Assembly: GCA_047626155.1 (NCBI GenBank)
Contig: JBLHRR010000003.1
Location: forward strand, 45,732-109,731
Source: CALGLS01 sp047626155
GTDB lineage: Bacteria > Bacteroidota > Bacteroidia > Chitinophagales > Saprospiraceae
Length of the DNA: 64,000 bases
Direction of reading: 5' to 3'
Below, one piece after another: positions 26,580 through 36,012 of this stretch. Made by a program: the position numbers and the translations under genes. Position 1 is the stretch's first letter, and each line of letters starts with the position of its first letter. The notes below the pieces were generated by a model. The model worked only from the letters and a program-made list of their open reading frames with translations. It was not told where the DNA came from and did no database searches.

Positions 26580-26726
26580 GGAAGGAGTTAGTGATAACTC
26601 ATTACCTTTGCCCCAATAAAGAGGTGTTAACACACCTTTACTTAAAAACAATACTAGAACCATCGGTATCTTAATATTATAAACAAGAGGTAACCGAATT
26701 ATTTAAACCTTAATTAAATTTTTATT

Positions 26727-27500
26727 ATGAGAAAAACTATGAATTGGACGCTAGTGCTTTTAGCATTCGTCTTTATTTTCTCTTCTTGTGTCGGCAAAAA
26801 GAAGTACACTCAATTATTGAACGACAAAATGTCTGTCGAAGAATCTTTAGCTAGCGCTCGTAAGAACGTTTCTAAGTTGGAAACAGACATTAAAACGTTA
26901 GAAGAAGACAAAACAGCTTTGGCTGCTGATTATGATGCAGACAAAGAAAAATGGGACAACCTAATTACTAAATTAGAAGGGGACCTCGTTTCTGCTAAAT
27001 CTGATTTGACTTCAGCTGAAGCTGCTGCTAAGGCAAAAGAAGATAAAATGATGGCTTCTATCAAAAATGTATTCAGCCCTTATGAAGGAAACGGTATGAC
27101 CATTACTGAAAAGAATGGCCGATTGTACCTTTCTATGGCTGCACCTATCGAATACCGTAGTGGTTCAACTCGTATCACTAAGGAATACAAAGCAACCATT
27201 GATGCCTTGGCTAACGTACTAAAAACGAATCCTGCGATTGGTATTTTAGTAGAAGGTCACTCTGACAGTGTACCTGTAAAAGCGGGTGCTCGTTATGCAA
27301 ATAACATGGAGTTGAGCATGGCTCGTGCAAACAAAGTAGTTCGCGCTTTGGTAAAAGAAGGAGCTAATGCTACCCAACTGACTGCTGTAGGTCGTGGTAC
27401 TGCCGTACCTGCTGCTGATGGTACTGCAAGTAGAAGAACAGAATTTGTTATCATCCCAGATGTAACAAACTTGTACAAAGTAAAGGCTTCCGGTGTTTAA
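26727..27500 (+). CDS. OmpA-family peptidoglycan-associated lipoprotein with coiled coil
   Basis: A 257-residue lipoprotein. Lipobox IFSSC near residue 21 anchors it in a membrane. Residues about 30-110 are a heptad-like coiled coil (SVEESLASARKNVSKLETDI). Residues about 125-245 form an OmpA C-terminal domain binding peptidoglycan: VEGHSDSVPVK and NMELSMARANKVVRALVKEG, then TAVGRGTAVPAADGT with the terminal R-R-T-E-F block. It therefore probably links the outer membrane to the cell wall, as Pal-type proteins do. It is monocistronic, with its own promoter and a strong terminator. Abundant expression is plausible given the promoter. Confidence 0.9.
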   Translation: MRKTMNWTLVLLAFVFIFSSCVGKKKYTQLLNDKMSVEESLASARKNVSKLETDIKTLEEDKTALAADYDADKEKWDNLITKLEGDLVSAKSDLTSAEAAAKAKEDKMMASIKNVFSPYEGNGMTITEKNGRLYLSMAAPIEYRSGSTRITKEYKATIDALANVLKTNPAIGILVEGHSDSVPVKAGARYANNMELSMARANKVVRALVKEGANATQLTAVGRGTAVPAADGTASRRTEFVIIPDVTNLYKVKASGV

Positions 27501-27533
27501 GTAAAACTCGAGGAACCTTTATAATAGCTTATA

Positions 27534-27571
27534 AAAAAATCCGCTACTGTTTTCACGGTAGCGGATTTTTT
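27534..27571 (+). terminator. Strong intrinsic terminator after the OmpA-like gene
   Basis: A 14-base perfect stem (AAAAAATCCGCTAC / GTAGCGGATTTTTT) with terminal T-run starts 34 bases after the stop. The A/T symmetry lets it also end minus-strand transcripts from 27740. Confidence 0.85.
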
Positions 27572-27608
27572 ATTTGTGTGTTGGTAGTTAGTATTACACA
27601 GAAAAGAA

Positions 27609-27740
27609 CTAACCACCAAAATCAAAGGAGAAATTACTCCAGTAAACAGAAGCCCAAGTAATAATGAAAAGGAAAAAAGCGATGAAAAAGTACATCAGGC
27701 AGTATCCTTTTCCTCCTGCATTTTCGATATGATCTGACAT
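27609..27740 (-). CDS. Small single-pass membrane protein (43 residues)
   Basis: A short reverse-strand ORF: MSDHIENAGGKGYCLMYFFI begins it, followed by a strongly hydrophobic run AFFLFIITWASVYW and a short tail ending DFGG. One transmembrane helix spans about residues 15-34, with an acidic/Gly-rich N-terminus. The composition and length are like small accessory subunits of membrane complexes, but I cannot name a family. The terminator at 27534-27571 lies directly downstream and fits a transcript on this strand. No clear promoter element was seen upstream. Its weak point is that only size and hydropathy support it. Confidence 0.6.
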   Translation of the reverse strand: MSDHIENAGGKGYCLMYFFIAFFLFIITWASVYWSNFSFDFGG

Positions 27741-28082
27741 ATTGATTGTTATTTTAGTAAAGAAGGTATTTCAAAAAACAGTGCAAAGAAAGTGAAAAAT
27801 TCGCTGTCATGCAAGCAGTGGAGATCGCAGGATAAATATTTAAAGCAATACCCTCTTTAACAAATCACATATTCTCAATAAAATGGATTCAAAATAGTTG
27901 CAATACCAGGATCTCGAAATGAACAAATTGAAACTATAAAAATTCCGGATTTAAAATAAATGTGCTAACAAATACATTATTAAAATACTTTATGTTACAT
28001 TTAGTTACATTTACAAAATCTTATTCTTGACAATAATTCTATTAAAAACCAAATTGATTTTTTAACCTTGAAATTTATAGTT
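27741..28082. other. AT-rich intergenic region without recognisable gene
   Basis: A very AT-rich 342-base stretch between the small membrane protein and a broken lipoprotein gene. I see no ORF, tRNA or strong hairpin; it probably holds the divergent promoters of the flanking genes. Confidence 0.4.
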
Positions 28083-28713
28083 ATGATTTTTAACCACAAG
28101 CCCCTTTCAATGATCTTGGCTTTAAGCCTCTTTACGCTACCTTTTTCTTGTGTGAAGGACGATATTGCCCCCCTCTAATGAACAAATAACAAATTCAACC
28201 GCTGCAACTAGAGCAGATAATCCTTCTTCTCCATGGGAAGGGCCAGACCCAGACCCTTAAGACGATTGCTTATGCGATTTATCGGTAACACAGGTTTCAA
28301 ACGGAACAGGAAATCCTGGCATGGAAGCCTGGCATCTAGCCGATATAGTCGCTCCTGGTAATTCCGACCACCTATTATTTGGGGAAGATCAAACGTGGAC
28401 ACCTAATAATCCATTCGGCACATATTCACCATTACCTTCCTCTCCTTATCCTGTATACAATGGGACTCAATCGTTTTATGTTACGTATTCTGAAATCGAT
28501 CCTAACAATACTTATCCAGACTTTACCATACATGCGGAAGTAAACTGTTATATTCAAATGCCAAATAGCTCTCAACAGTTGTCTACAACGACTTATCATC
28601 CTTTTAATATTAGTGAAGGTAATTTGAATAGTGCTGGTACGGGTTGGTTTTTTCAGAAAACCTTTTCTTGTCTTGTTCTAGACAATAGTGGCTTAAGTCC
28701 TATAATTCCTTAG
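28083..28713 (+). pseudogene. Broken lipoprotein gene with frameshift and nonsense codon
   Basis: A start at 28083 gives a clear signal with lipobox (LTLPFSC, Cys residue 23) but stops at 28176. The frame breaks in a C6 run at 28168-28173: with one C fewer, it continues as SNEQITNSTAATRADNPSSP, reaches GPDPDP and meets a TAA at 28258. The same frame then stays open through DDCLCDLSVTQVSNGTGNPG into MEAWHLADIVAPGN and ends at 28713. So one frameshift and one in-frame stop separate three coding-like pieces of what would be a lipoprotein of about 210 residues. The function is unknown. A strong hairpin follows the last stop. Confidence 0.7.
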
Positions 28714-28729
28714 TGATCATAGATGAAAT

Positions 28730-28770
28730 AAGTTCAACAACTCTTAGAACCTAAATGAGTTGTTGAACTT
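28730..28770 (+). terminator. Terminator after the broken lipoprotein gene
   Basis: A 14-base perfect stem (AAGTTCAACAACTC / GAGTTGTTGAACTT) with a 13-base loop starts 17 bases after the stop and is followed by ATCTTTCGTTTTC. It persists although the gene is broken. Confidence 0.7.
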
Positions 28771-28822
28771 ATCTTTCGTTTTCACTATAACGAACACCTT
28801 TGCAAGTAAAACCAAAGTTATT

Positions 28823-29920
28823 ATGAAGATCAGATTAACCATTACCACTATTGTTATAGTGTTTCTGGGAACAGTTAACTATGGCCTAGGACAGAATAGT
28901 TTTGGAAGGGTTTTCAATTACCCTTCGGGAGCGATTTTCAGCCCTGTCAGGTATGTGGATGCAGCGGTAACTGATGATAATTCTTTATCTATTTTAACAC
29001 GCAACTCTAATGGCTCTTTCCCCGTAAGGCCATTTGCTATTATCCAAATGTCTGCATCTGGTGAGTTTGAAAGTGCTTTAGGGCTAAGTTCTCCGACTTA
29101 CTTTGGGGCCATAAGTAATGGAATAACAAGGCATGAAAGTCTAGTTGCCATAGGAGGTAAAGGGGTTCCAGACAGCCTATCTGTATTAATGGTAATTAAT
29201 CTAGATAGCGGTTTTACTTGGACTAAGATTTTTTTTCCTCATGACTCTAGCCTTCATCCTAGAAACATAGTCCAGTTTTCCGATAATGGAGAATACTTGC
29301 TTACTCCTTACTTTTTAGAATCTTTTGGTATAGAACAGCCACCCAAATTAGGTCTGGCCTCTTTTACTTCAAATAGCGGTCTTCCACATTTTCATTACTA
29401 TTATCAAAATGTAACACCAGGGTAAGTAGTTACTTACCTAAAGATGTAATAGCTTTGAAAAATGGAGGCTTTTCTATTTTAGGAATAACAACCAATCTAT
29501 ATGCTGACAACTTCATATTAATGATTGACTCTTTGGGCAATCCTACGGCAAGCGTGGGGGTGAATGCAGGAGCAATAACACTAGAAAAACAAACGACTGA
29601 TTCAGAAGGTAATATTATTGTTAGTGCCAGAAAAAACCTCAAGGGGAATTCTATTTTTGATCCACATTCAGGAATTATCATGAAATTTGATTCGAACCTT
29701 GACTTGCTTTGGGCCAAAGAATTCAGCATTGATCATTTTTCTTGCGACCGTTTTGAATTAAGCTGTTCCCCTAATGGAGACATTCTCTTTTCTTTTCACA
29801 CATGGAAGGAGTCACGATAAAATGGCAGCTAAAGGAGTTTACCTTGTAATGGTCAAATACACCGATCTAAATAATAAAACACAACATAACATTAGTGGGG
29901 ACTTTGTTATTTTAAATTAG
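28823..29920 (+). pseudogene. Frameshifted gene for a secreted beta-propeller-like protein
   Basis: The Met at 28823 opens a signal peptide (MKIRLTITTIVIVFLGTVNY, cleavage near GLGQ). Coding-like sequence runs to 29425 (ends QNVTPG), continues in another frame from about 29424 as SSYLPKDVIALKNGG through to 29820 (ends TWKESR), and again shifts to read MAAKGVYLVMVKYTDLNNKT and end at 29920. Joined, the product would be about 360 residues with repeated strand patterns (GGKGVPDSLSVLMVINLDSG; TTDSEGNIIVSARKN) like T9SS-exported propeller or delta-60 type repeat proteins. Two separate frameshifts make it a pseudogene, unless the assembly is wrong at both points. Confidence 0.7.
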
Positions 29921-29948
29921 AAAGACAAAATCTTTAAAGAAACACATG

Positions 29949-30602
29949 TTACCTGTAACTCCCATCCAAAAAAGCATTATTTTCCTTCTCATAGCCTATC
30001 GTCGTTTCCTCTCCATGACCGGAATACACCCGGACTTCGTCTCCTAATGGAAAAAGTTGAGTTTTGATGGAGTTGATTAATGTATTAAAATCACCGCCAG
30101 GTAAATCGGTACGTCCAATACTCTCTCTGAACAATACATCACCAGCAATTATAAAATTAGCCGCTTCGCAGAAAAAAGAAATACTAGCTGGTGAGTGCCC
30201 TGGTGTAAACAGAATATCCATTTCTGTGTTTCCAAAGGTAATTTTGCTTCCTTCTTTTAAAAAAGAAACTGGCGTTGGAGAAAGTTCCGGCTGCGGCAAA
30301 CCATATAAAGCACATATTTGAGGCACAGCTTCTAGGACGGGCAATTCGCCCTCATGGATTTCCAAACCCAGCTTATACTTTTCAGCAACGTACTTGTTTC
30401 CAAAGACGTGATCCAGGTGGCAGTGGGTATTAATAAGTCGAACGGGCTTCAGATTATTGGCTGAAATAAAGGTACTAAGCAGGCTCTTTTCTTCCTCGGT
30501 GAAACAGCCCGGATCAAAAATGACGCATTCGCCACTGTCGTCATAGACGACATATGTGTTTTCTTGGAAGGGATTGAAAGTGAATTTAGCAACAAGGGTC
30601 AT
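29949..30602 (-). CDS. Metallo-beta-lactamase-fold hydrolase (glyoxalase II-like)
   Basis: A 217-residue MBL-fold hydrolase. Metal-binding residues are complete: THCHLDH near residue 60 (H-x-H-x-D-H), His in TPGHSPAS near 135, Asp in AGDVLF near 155 and His in SGHGEETT near 195. The opening FTFNPFQENTYVVYDDSGEC is typical of YcbL/glyoxalase-II-like proteins that hydrolyse thioesters such as S-lactoylglutathione or related compounds. The second domain of true GloB is short or missing, which favours the YcbL-like group. It has its own promoter element upstream and lies opposite the propeller/barrel gene. Confidence 0.85.
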   Translation of the reverse strand: MTLVAKFTFNPFQENTYVVYDDSGECVIFDPGCFTEEEKSLLSTFISANNLKPVRLINTHCHLDHVFGNKYVAEKYKLGLEIHEGELPVLEAVPQICALYGLPQPELSPTPVSFLKEGSKITFGNTEMDILFTPGHSPASISFFCEAANFIIAGDVLFRESIGRTDLPGGDFNTLINSIKTQLFPLGDEVRVYSGHGEETTIGYEKENNAFLDGSYR

Positions 30603-30680
30603 ATTTTTTCCGTTAAATTTTTAAATAAACAATTATAATAACATAGTTTAGCCAAGCTTAGCGCCTCAGCAAACTCTTTG

Positions 30681-30688
30681 CAAAAGTA
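30681..30688 (-). promoter_or_regulatory. Promoter -7 element for the MBL hydrolase
   Basis: Minus-strand TACTTTTG matches TAnnTTTG, and TTTG/TTTTG sequence lies about 20 bases further upstream (GTTTTGCATTTGTC), close to the Bacteroidota -33 position. This is the best-formed promoter in the window. Confidence 0.6.
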
Positions 30689-30746
30689 CACTTTGACTGA
30701 CAAATGCAAAACACCGCCTAACCAATAACCACAAATTTCTGATATT

Positions 30747-33700
30747 ATGCGCAGAAAACTAACACTTATCGCTTTACTCGCCTTGCTATTTAGCAGCAGT
30801 TCCTTTGCTCAAAGGCTCCAAACTACTTTTGGTAAAAATCGGGTGCAATTCCACGACGACTTCAAAGAATGGATGCAATATGAAAGTCCCAATTTTGTCA
30901 CTTACTGGTATGGAGAGGGGCGAAATATTGGGCAGGTTGTAGTCCAATTAGCAGAGTTGGACTATGAATACATCCAAAGTATTCTGGAGCACAGTATAAA
31001 TGATAAAATCGAAATCATTGTTTATACTGATGTAACGGATTTGAAGCAAAGCAATATTGGTAATGAAGAGACTTTTGTCAATACCGGGGGGCAAACCAAA
31101 ATTGTAGAGAACAAGGTCTTCGTTTACTTTGATGGCAATCACAACAATCTCCGCAGAGATCTTCGGGAAGGAATTGCTTCGGTCTTTTTGAATGCCATGC
31201 TCTTTGGTTCTAACTTACAAGAGATCGTTCAGAATGCCGTATTACTTAATCTTCCAGCCTGGTTCAAAGAAGGCTTAATTTCTTTTGTAGGAGAAGGATG
31301 GGGTACAGAGGTGGACAATCAACTCCGGGATCTGATGCAGCTGGAAAAATATCAGTCCTTTGAAAAACTTGCAGAAGATTATCCCAAATTAGCGGGACAT
31401 GCCATGTGGTATTTCATCAGTCAGCATTATGGGAAATCTACTGTTTCCAATCTGCTTTATTTAACCCGAATTAACAGAAGCATAGAAAGTGGCTTTTTAT
31501 ATGTTCTCGGTAGTCCTTATGAAAAAACGGCGCTTGCCTGGTCTAGTTATTTTAAAAAGCGATACGAAACGGAATCAAAAGGAAAGTCAGACCCAATTGG
31601 TAAAAAGATTGTTATAAAAAACAAAAGAAACCTTCCCATCACTCAGACAAAAATTAGCCCTGACGGAAAACGCATTGCATATGTCTTAAATGAAATTGGG
31701 AAATACAAAATATATATCCACGAAATCGAAACCGGAAAAAGGAAAATGATTTTCAAGCAAGGTCATAAAAACCCTTTTCAACAAACGGACTACGCCTACC
31801 CGCTGCTTGCCTGGAATCCCAACAACATGGAACTCGCCGTTTTGCATGAAAAAAGAGACATTCCAAAACTGATGTTATACGATATAAAGGAAGAGAAGGG
31901 GGTAGCAGAAAAAATTACGGATCAGTACCATCGAGTGTACAGCATTGACTACCTCAGTCCATACAGCCTCGTCTTCTCTGCTACGGTTAGAGGCTTTTCT
32001 GATATTTTCGTTTATAAAACGAAGACCCGACAAACAGAAAGAATCACCCATGACTTTTATGACGACCTCGATGCAAGCTTCACCATTATTGACGGAAAAA
32101 AGGGGATTCTCTTTGCCTCTAACAGACCTAATACTTTGCTTACGCGGAAAGCACGAATTGACACCATACTTCCCATCCAAAATTTTGACATTTTCTATTA
32201 CAATCTTGAAGATAAACCAAAGGAGTTGGTTCGCGTAACAAACACTCCTTTATCAAATGAAAGACAGCCTATTGGAATAGACTCAACCTGGTTGTCCTAT
32301 CTTTCAGACGCCAGCGGCCTTTTCAACAGACACATAGCTTACCTCGATAGCATTTTGGTTTACAACAATCAGATCATTACGTTAAAAGACGGAACCGAAA
32401 TTACACTCCACGAAGACAGCAGCCTGGTATCACTAGACCAAACACTAATAGACACTATCGTGATAGAACCAGTATACGAAATTCAATCTTTCTCGCATAC
32501 TAATACCAATTACAACAGAAGTATTACAGCCCAGCATGTTTCCAGAAGAACCGACCAGGCCATTGACCTATTCTTTAAAGGTGGCCGAAATGAAGTTCTT
32601 GTTTACACTTCTACTCCTGAGGTAAAAGTAGCTGTCACATCCTCCAGACCGCAAGAGAATCAACGGAAGATAAGGGAGAAAAAAAAGAAGGAAGCAGAGG
32701 AAGCAGAGGAAAAAAATAACTTAAAAATAAAGCCAACACTCGATAAAAAAATTGAGCAGATCAACAATAATGAGGAAAAGGTAACAGGTATTTCAGAAGA
32801 AAAAGAGGAGGTCGTTGGCTCCATTTACCAAACAGAATTTTCGACAAAGCCTGACACAATAAAACCGAAGCGAAAAAATTATCTTTTCCAAAGTCAATTC
32901 GAAGACCCTGCCTCTGAAATTGTTATTAATAAAGACGAGGAAACGGGTAATGAAATAACTTTTGACGAAGAAATAGATGAACCGACTGTCAGAAGTCCTT
33001 TTGTCAAATCAAAGAAAATCAATCCGGATCAAATTCCCGTTCATCATTTTAGGACTGCCCGAATTATACCTTATAATATTAAATTTAGAACAGATTACGT
33101 TACCACACAACTGGACAACACGCCCCTCTTTGGTGGCTTAGACGGCGTACTCAACGATCCAAACGATCCCAGCAGTAATGCAAACGCTACAGATTTCAAT
33201 TATCTACCGCCAGGGATTTTACTTAAAGCAAATTTCAAAGACCTCTTTGAAGATTATGAAGTAGAAGGAGGCATCCGGATTCCTACTACCTTTAACGGTG
33301 CAGAATACTTCCTTACCGTGAATGATAAAAAGAAAAGGTTGGATAAGCGATATTCCTTTTACAGAAGAGCTTTGAAGTTCAACGACGGAGCCCCTTTTGT
33401 CAACAATGTTACCCCTAAGCGAAGAGAGCAAGTAGTCATTGCTCAAACAGAATTGAGCTACCCGCTAGATATTTTCACCAGCTTAAGATTACAAGGTTCT
33501 TTCCGAATGGACCGACGGATTCAATTGGCTACAGATGCTATTGCCCTCAACCAGGCCACCATCAAAAAACAACGCTTCAGTCTGCGGGCCGAGTATGTGT
33601 TTGACAATACCATGAACATCGACATCAACATCATGCATGGCACTCGGTATAAGTTTTATGTAGAAGCATTTAAAGGGGTACAGGTTGACTTGATTGATGA

Positions 33701-34334
33701 TTTGCAGTTCGATCTAGCGGACGGATATACTACTGTTGTCGGCGTTGATGCCCGCCATTATCAGCGTTTGGATAAACATTCTATTTTTGCCGTTCGTGCA
33801 GCAGGAGCCACCAGCTTCGGATCAGAAAAAATGCTATTCTATATGGGAGGAATTGACAATTGGCTCTTTCCAAGGAGCCAGGCAGATACAGAGGTCCCAA
33901 ATGAAAATTTTGCTTATAAACTAAGCGCCAGTAACATGCGTGGCTTCCGCCCTAATATCAGAAACGGTACCTCTTTCGCTGTGTTTAATGCAGAACTTCG
34001 AGTGCCTATTTTTAAATATTTTTCCAAACGGGTACGCTCTTCTTTCTTAAGAAATTTCCAAGTCGTTGGCTTCTTCGATGCCGGAACCGCCTGGCATGGC
34101 CTCACTCCTTACAGTGATAAAAACCCACTGAATAGCCGCGAGGAAACCATTGGGGATACAGACATCATCACTGTCAATATAAATTACTTTAAGGATCCAC
34201 TTATTCTGGGCTATGGTGCTGGAGTTCGCTCGGTCTTATTTGGTTATTTTATTAAACTCGATTATGCCTGGGGTATTGAAACAAGACAAGTACAGGATCC
34301 TATTTTCTACTTGTCTTTAGGGACTGATTTTTAA
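30747..34334 (+). CDS. Outer-membrane protein with degenerate peptidase-MA-like, propeller and Omp85-like barrel parts
   Basis: A 1195-residue exported protein. Residues 1-21 are a signal peptide ending SFAQ. Residues about 35-280 resemble the peptidase-MA fold (LPAWFKEGLISFVGEGW), but where the zinc H-E-x-x-H is expected it reads REGIASVFLN, so catalysis is unlikely. Residues about 285-500 contain PD40/TolB-like propeller repeats (TKISPDGKRIAYVLNEIGKY). A Lys/Glu-rich coil follows near 630-700. The last 400 residues look like a surface-antigen/Omp85-type barrel, with MRGFRPNIRNG and FAVFNAELRVPIFKYF before VGFFDAGTAW. It probably sits in the outer membrane with a periplasmic propeller; its role is unknown. 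Confidence 0.75.
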   Translation: MRRKLTLIALLALLFSSSSFAQRLQTTFGKNRVQFHDDFKEWMQYESPNFVTYWYGEGRNIGQVVVQLAELDYEYIQSILEHSINDKIEIIVYTDVTDLKQSNIGNEETFVNTGGQTKIVENKVFVYFDGNHNNLRRDLREGIASVFLNAMLFGSNLQEIVQNAVLLNLPAWFKEGLISFVGEGWGTEVDNQLRDLMQLEKYQSFEKLAEDYPKLAGHAMWYFISQHYGKSTVSNLLYLTRINRSIESGFLYVLGSPYEKTALAWSSYFKKRYETESKGKSDPIGKKIVIKNKRNLPITQTKISPDGKRIAYVLNEIGKYKIYIHEIETGKRKMIFKQGHKNPFQQTDYAYPLLAWNPNNMELAVLHEKRDIPKLMLYDIKEEKGVAEKITDQYHRVYSIDYLSPYSLVFSATVRGFSDIFVYKTKTRQTERITHDFYDDLDASFTIIDGKKGILFASNRPNTLLTRKARIDTILPIQNFDIFYYNLEDKPKELVRVTNTPLSNERQPIGIDSTWLSYLSDASGLFNRHIAYLDSILVYNNQIITLKDGTEITLHEDSSLVSLDQTLIDTIVIEPVYEIQSFSHTNTNYNRSITAQHVSRRTDQAIDLFFKGGRNEVLVYTSTPEVKVAVTSSRPQENQRKIREKKKKEAEEAEEKNNLKIKPTLDKKIEQINNNEEKVTGISEEKEEVVGSIYQTEFSTKPDTIKPKRKNYLFQSQFEDPASEIVINKDEETGNEITFDEEIDEPTVRSPFVKSKKINPDQIPVHHFRTARIIPYNIKFRTDYVTTQLDNTPLFGGLDGVLNDPNDPSSNANATDFNYLPPGILLKANFKDLFEDYEVEGGIRIPTTFNGAEYFLTVNDKKKRLDKRYSFYRRALKFNDGAPFVNNVTPKRREQVVIAQTELSYPLDIFTSLRLQGSFRMDRRIQLATDAIALNQATIKKQRFSLRAEYVFDNTMNIDINIMHGTRYKFYVEAFKGVQVDLIDDLQFDLADGYTTVVGVDARHYQRLDKHSIFAVRAAGATSFGSEKMLFYMGGIDNWLFPRSQADTEVPNENFAYKLSASNMRGFRPNIRNGTSFAVFNAELRVPIFKYFSKRVRSSFLRNFQVVGFFDAGTAWHGLTPYSDKNPLNSREETIGDTDIITVNINYFKDPLILGYGAGVRSVLFGYFIKLDYAWGIETRQVQDPIFYLSLGTDF

Positions 34335-34366
34335 GGGGTCTCTTGGCAAAAGCTTGCCTAAAAACA

Positions 34367-34407
34367 AAGGACGCTCAATTGGTAGACATGACCAACTGAG
34401 CGTCCTT
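34367..34407 (+). terminator. Terminator between convergent genes
   Basis: A 17-base stem (AAGGACGCTCAATTGGT / ACCAACTGAGCGTCCTT) with one G-T pair is followed by TTCTTTTT on the plus strand. It serves the 30747 gene and possibly the amidohydrolase on the other strand. Confidence 0.8.
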
Positions 34408-34434
34408 TTCTTTTTGAATCGTGTCTACTCTTTC

Positions 34435-35721
34435 TTACTGATACTTCTTCTTAAACTTCCGATACAAAGCCTTTTGCTTATTATCCACATCAATCATTTT
34501 CCCTTGAATAAATGCGGTGCTCACTTTGCAAGTTCGCATATCCAACGCATCTCCTTCCGAGATAAAAAGCGTAGCGTCTTTTCCTATTTCTAGAGAACCT
34601 GTTGTTTTATCAATACCTAAGATTTTAGCTGTTTGCAAAGTCAAAGCTGAAATAGCGTCCTCATAGTCGAGGCCAAAACCAATGGCCTGTCCTGCCTGGA
34701 AAGGAAGGTTTCTTTGCTGCCAAAAACCATCAACACTAAAACAGTAACTAACACCGGCCGCTTGCAATAAAGCTGGTGTTTTAAACGGCTGGTCAATATC
34801 TTCATCTCCCCTTGAAGGCAAACTATGAACCTGGTCTAGGACAACAGAAACGTTTTTTTCTTTCAGCAAATCCGTCATCATCCAGGCCTCTCTACCTCCG
34901 ATTAACACTAGTTTTACACCGAACGATTCTGCAAAAAAGATCGCTTCTGTCATGGTCTTCATTTCCTGCGTGTGAACGTAAAGTGTTTTGCTTTTATCGA
35001 ATAATCCACGCAGCGCTTCGAGCTTCAAATTCACTTTTTTGGCTTTCCCTTTTTTAGCGTAAGCCTGTGCATCCTTAAACAAATCTTCAAATGCTTTTTT
35101 CTGCTCGTCATACTTTTCGTTTTTCTTTATCTCTCCAGGCTCTGCCCACCATCCAGTATAACGAAACATCCTCGGCCAAGTTAAATGAATGCCCTCATCT
35201 GTAGTATAAGCTGCATCTTCCCAATTCCAGGCATCAAGACTCACCACCGATGATTGTCCGGAGATACGTCCTCCTACCGGAACAATTTGTGCCATCAAAA
35301 TGCCATTAGAACGAACCGTTGGTGTTACATCCGAATCAGTGTTGTAAGCGACGATCGCTCGTAAATTGGGATTCAAAGACCCTAATTCAGAAGCATCTCT
35401 AGTAGCGCGAACCGCCGATACTTCTGTCAATCCCAATTGAGTATTGGGTGCGATAAAACCAGGATAAATATGTTTTCCACTTGCGTCTATCGTTTTGTAA
35501 TTCGTAGGATCAATACGAATGGTCGTAGCATCTGCGACAATAGTCAATTTCCCCTTTTCAAAAGCGATGGCGCTGTTCTTAATGACTTCGCCATTACCCA
35601 GATGAGCAGTAGCTCCGGTGATCAGAATGTTTTCTGATTGAGCGGAAGCGGGTGTTTGTTGAGCTTGTAAAATTGTTGTTATACAAAAAAGCAACAATAG
35701 TATTTGAGTATATATTTTCAT
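34435..35721 (-). CDS. Exported amidohydrolase-fold protein with degenerate metal site
   Basis: A 428-residue protein with a signal peptide ending LQAQ near residue 21. The fold is that of imidazolonepropionase-like amidohydrolases: ILITGATAHLGNGEVIKN at the start, IDASGKHIYPGFIAPNTQLG, and the C-terminal GIDKTTGSLEIGKDATLFIS. However, the usual metal motif P-G-F-I-D-x-H-x-H reads PGFIAPNTQLG, so the first metal-binding His pair is missing. It lies just downstream of the larger two-domain amidohydrolase on the same strand (gap about 290 bases). I infer an envelope protein that keeps the fold but may be inactive or use other residues. Confidence 0.75.
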   Translation of the reverse strand: MKIYTQILLLLFCITTILQAQQTPASAQSENILITGATAHLGNGEVIKNSAIAFEKGKLTIVADATTIRIDPTNYKTIDASGKHIYPGFIAPNTQLGLTEVSAVRATRDASELGSLNPNLRAIVAYNTDSDVTPTVRSNGILMAQIVPVGGRISGQSSVVSLDAWNWEDAAYTTDEGIHLTWPRMFRYTGWWAEPGEIKKNEKYDEQKKAFEDLFKDAQAYAKKGKAKKVNLKLEALRGLFDKSKTLYVHTQEMKTMTEAIFFAESFGVKLVLIGGREAWMMTDLLKEKNVSVVLDQVHSLPSRGDEDIDQPFKTPALLQAAGVSYCFSVDGFWQQRNLPFQAGQAIGFGLDYEDAISALTLQTAKILGIDKTTGSLEIGKDATLFISEGDALDMRTCKVSTAFIQGKMIDVDNKQKALYRKFKKKYQ

Positions 35722-36012
35722 GATTCTTTTTTATTTTTATTTTAACTGTTCAGTATGATAAGTCAGCTATGTCGAAAATGTTGAAAGCGGCCATGATGTA
35801 GGTTGAAAAAGTTCGTCCGGCGACTTGTCGGCGTCGGGCGAATTCTTTTTTGGCCGGATTGTCTTGGAAGCTCCCAATTCGCAGGACATCTCGAAGCTGC
35901 CCTACGAAGGGCACTATCATTCATCCAACGATTTTTCCCGGATAGGAATCTGAACAGTCACTTCACATTTTAATTTACCTACCAAAGGTAGGCGGGCATT
36001 TTAATTAACCCC

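Larger units (their letters stand above)
26205..26726. other. 522-base intergenic region between ndpA-like and OmpA-like genes
   Basis: No coding frame that I trust. The right half contains the promoter region of the OmpA-like lipoprotein: an 8-base palindrome at 26529-26549 and a -7 element at 26572. The leader from that promoter would be about 150 bases, and includes a GAGGTGTTAACACACCTTTA-like small palindrome. Confidence 0.5.
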
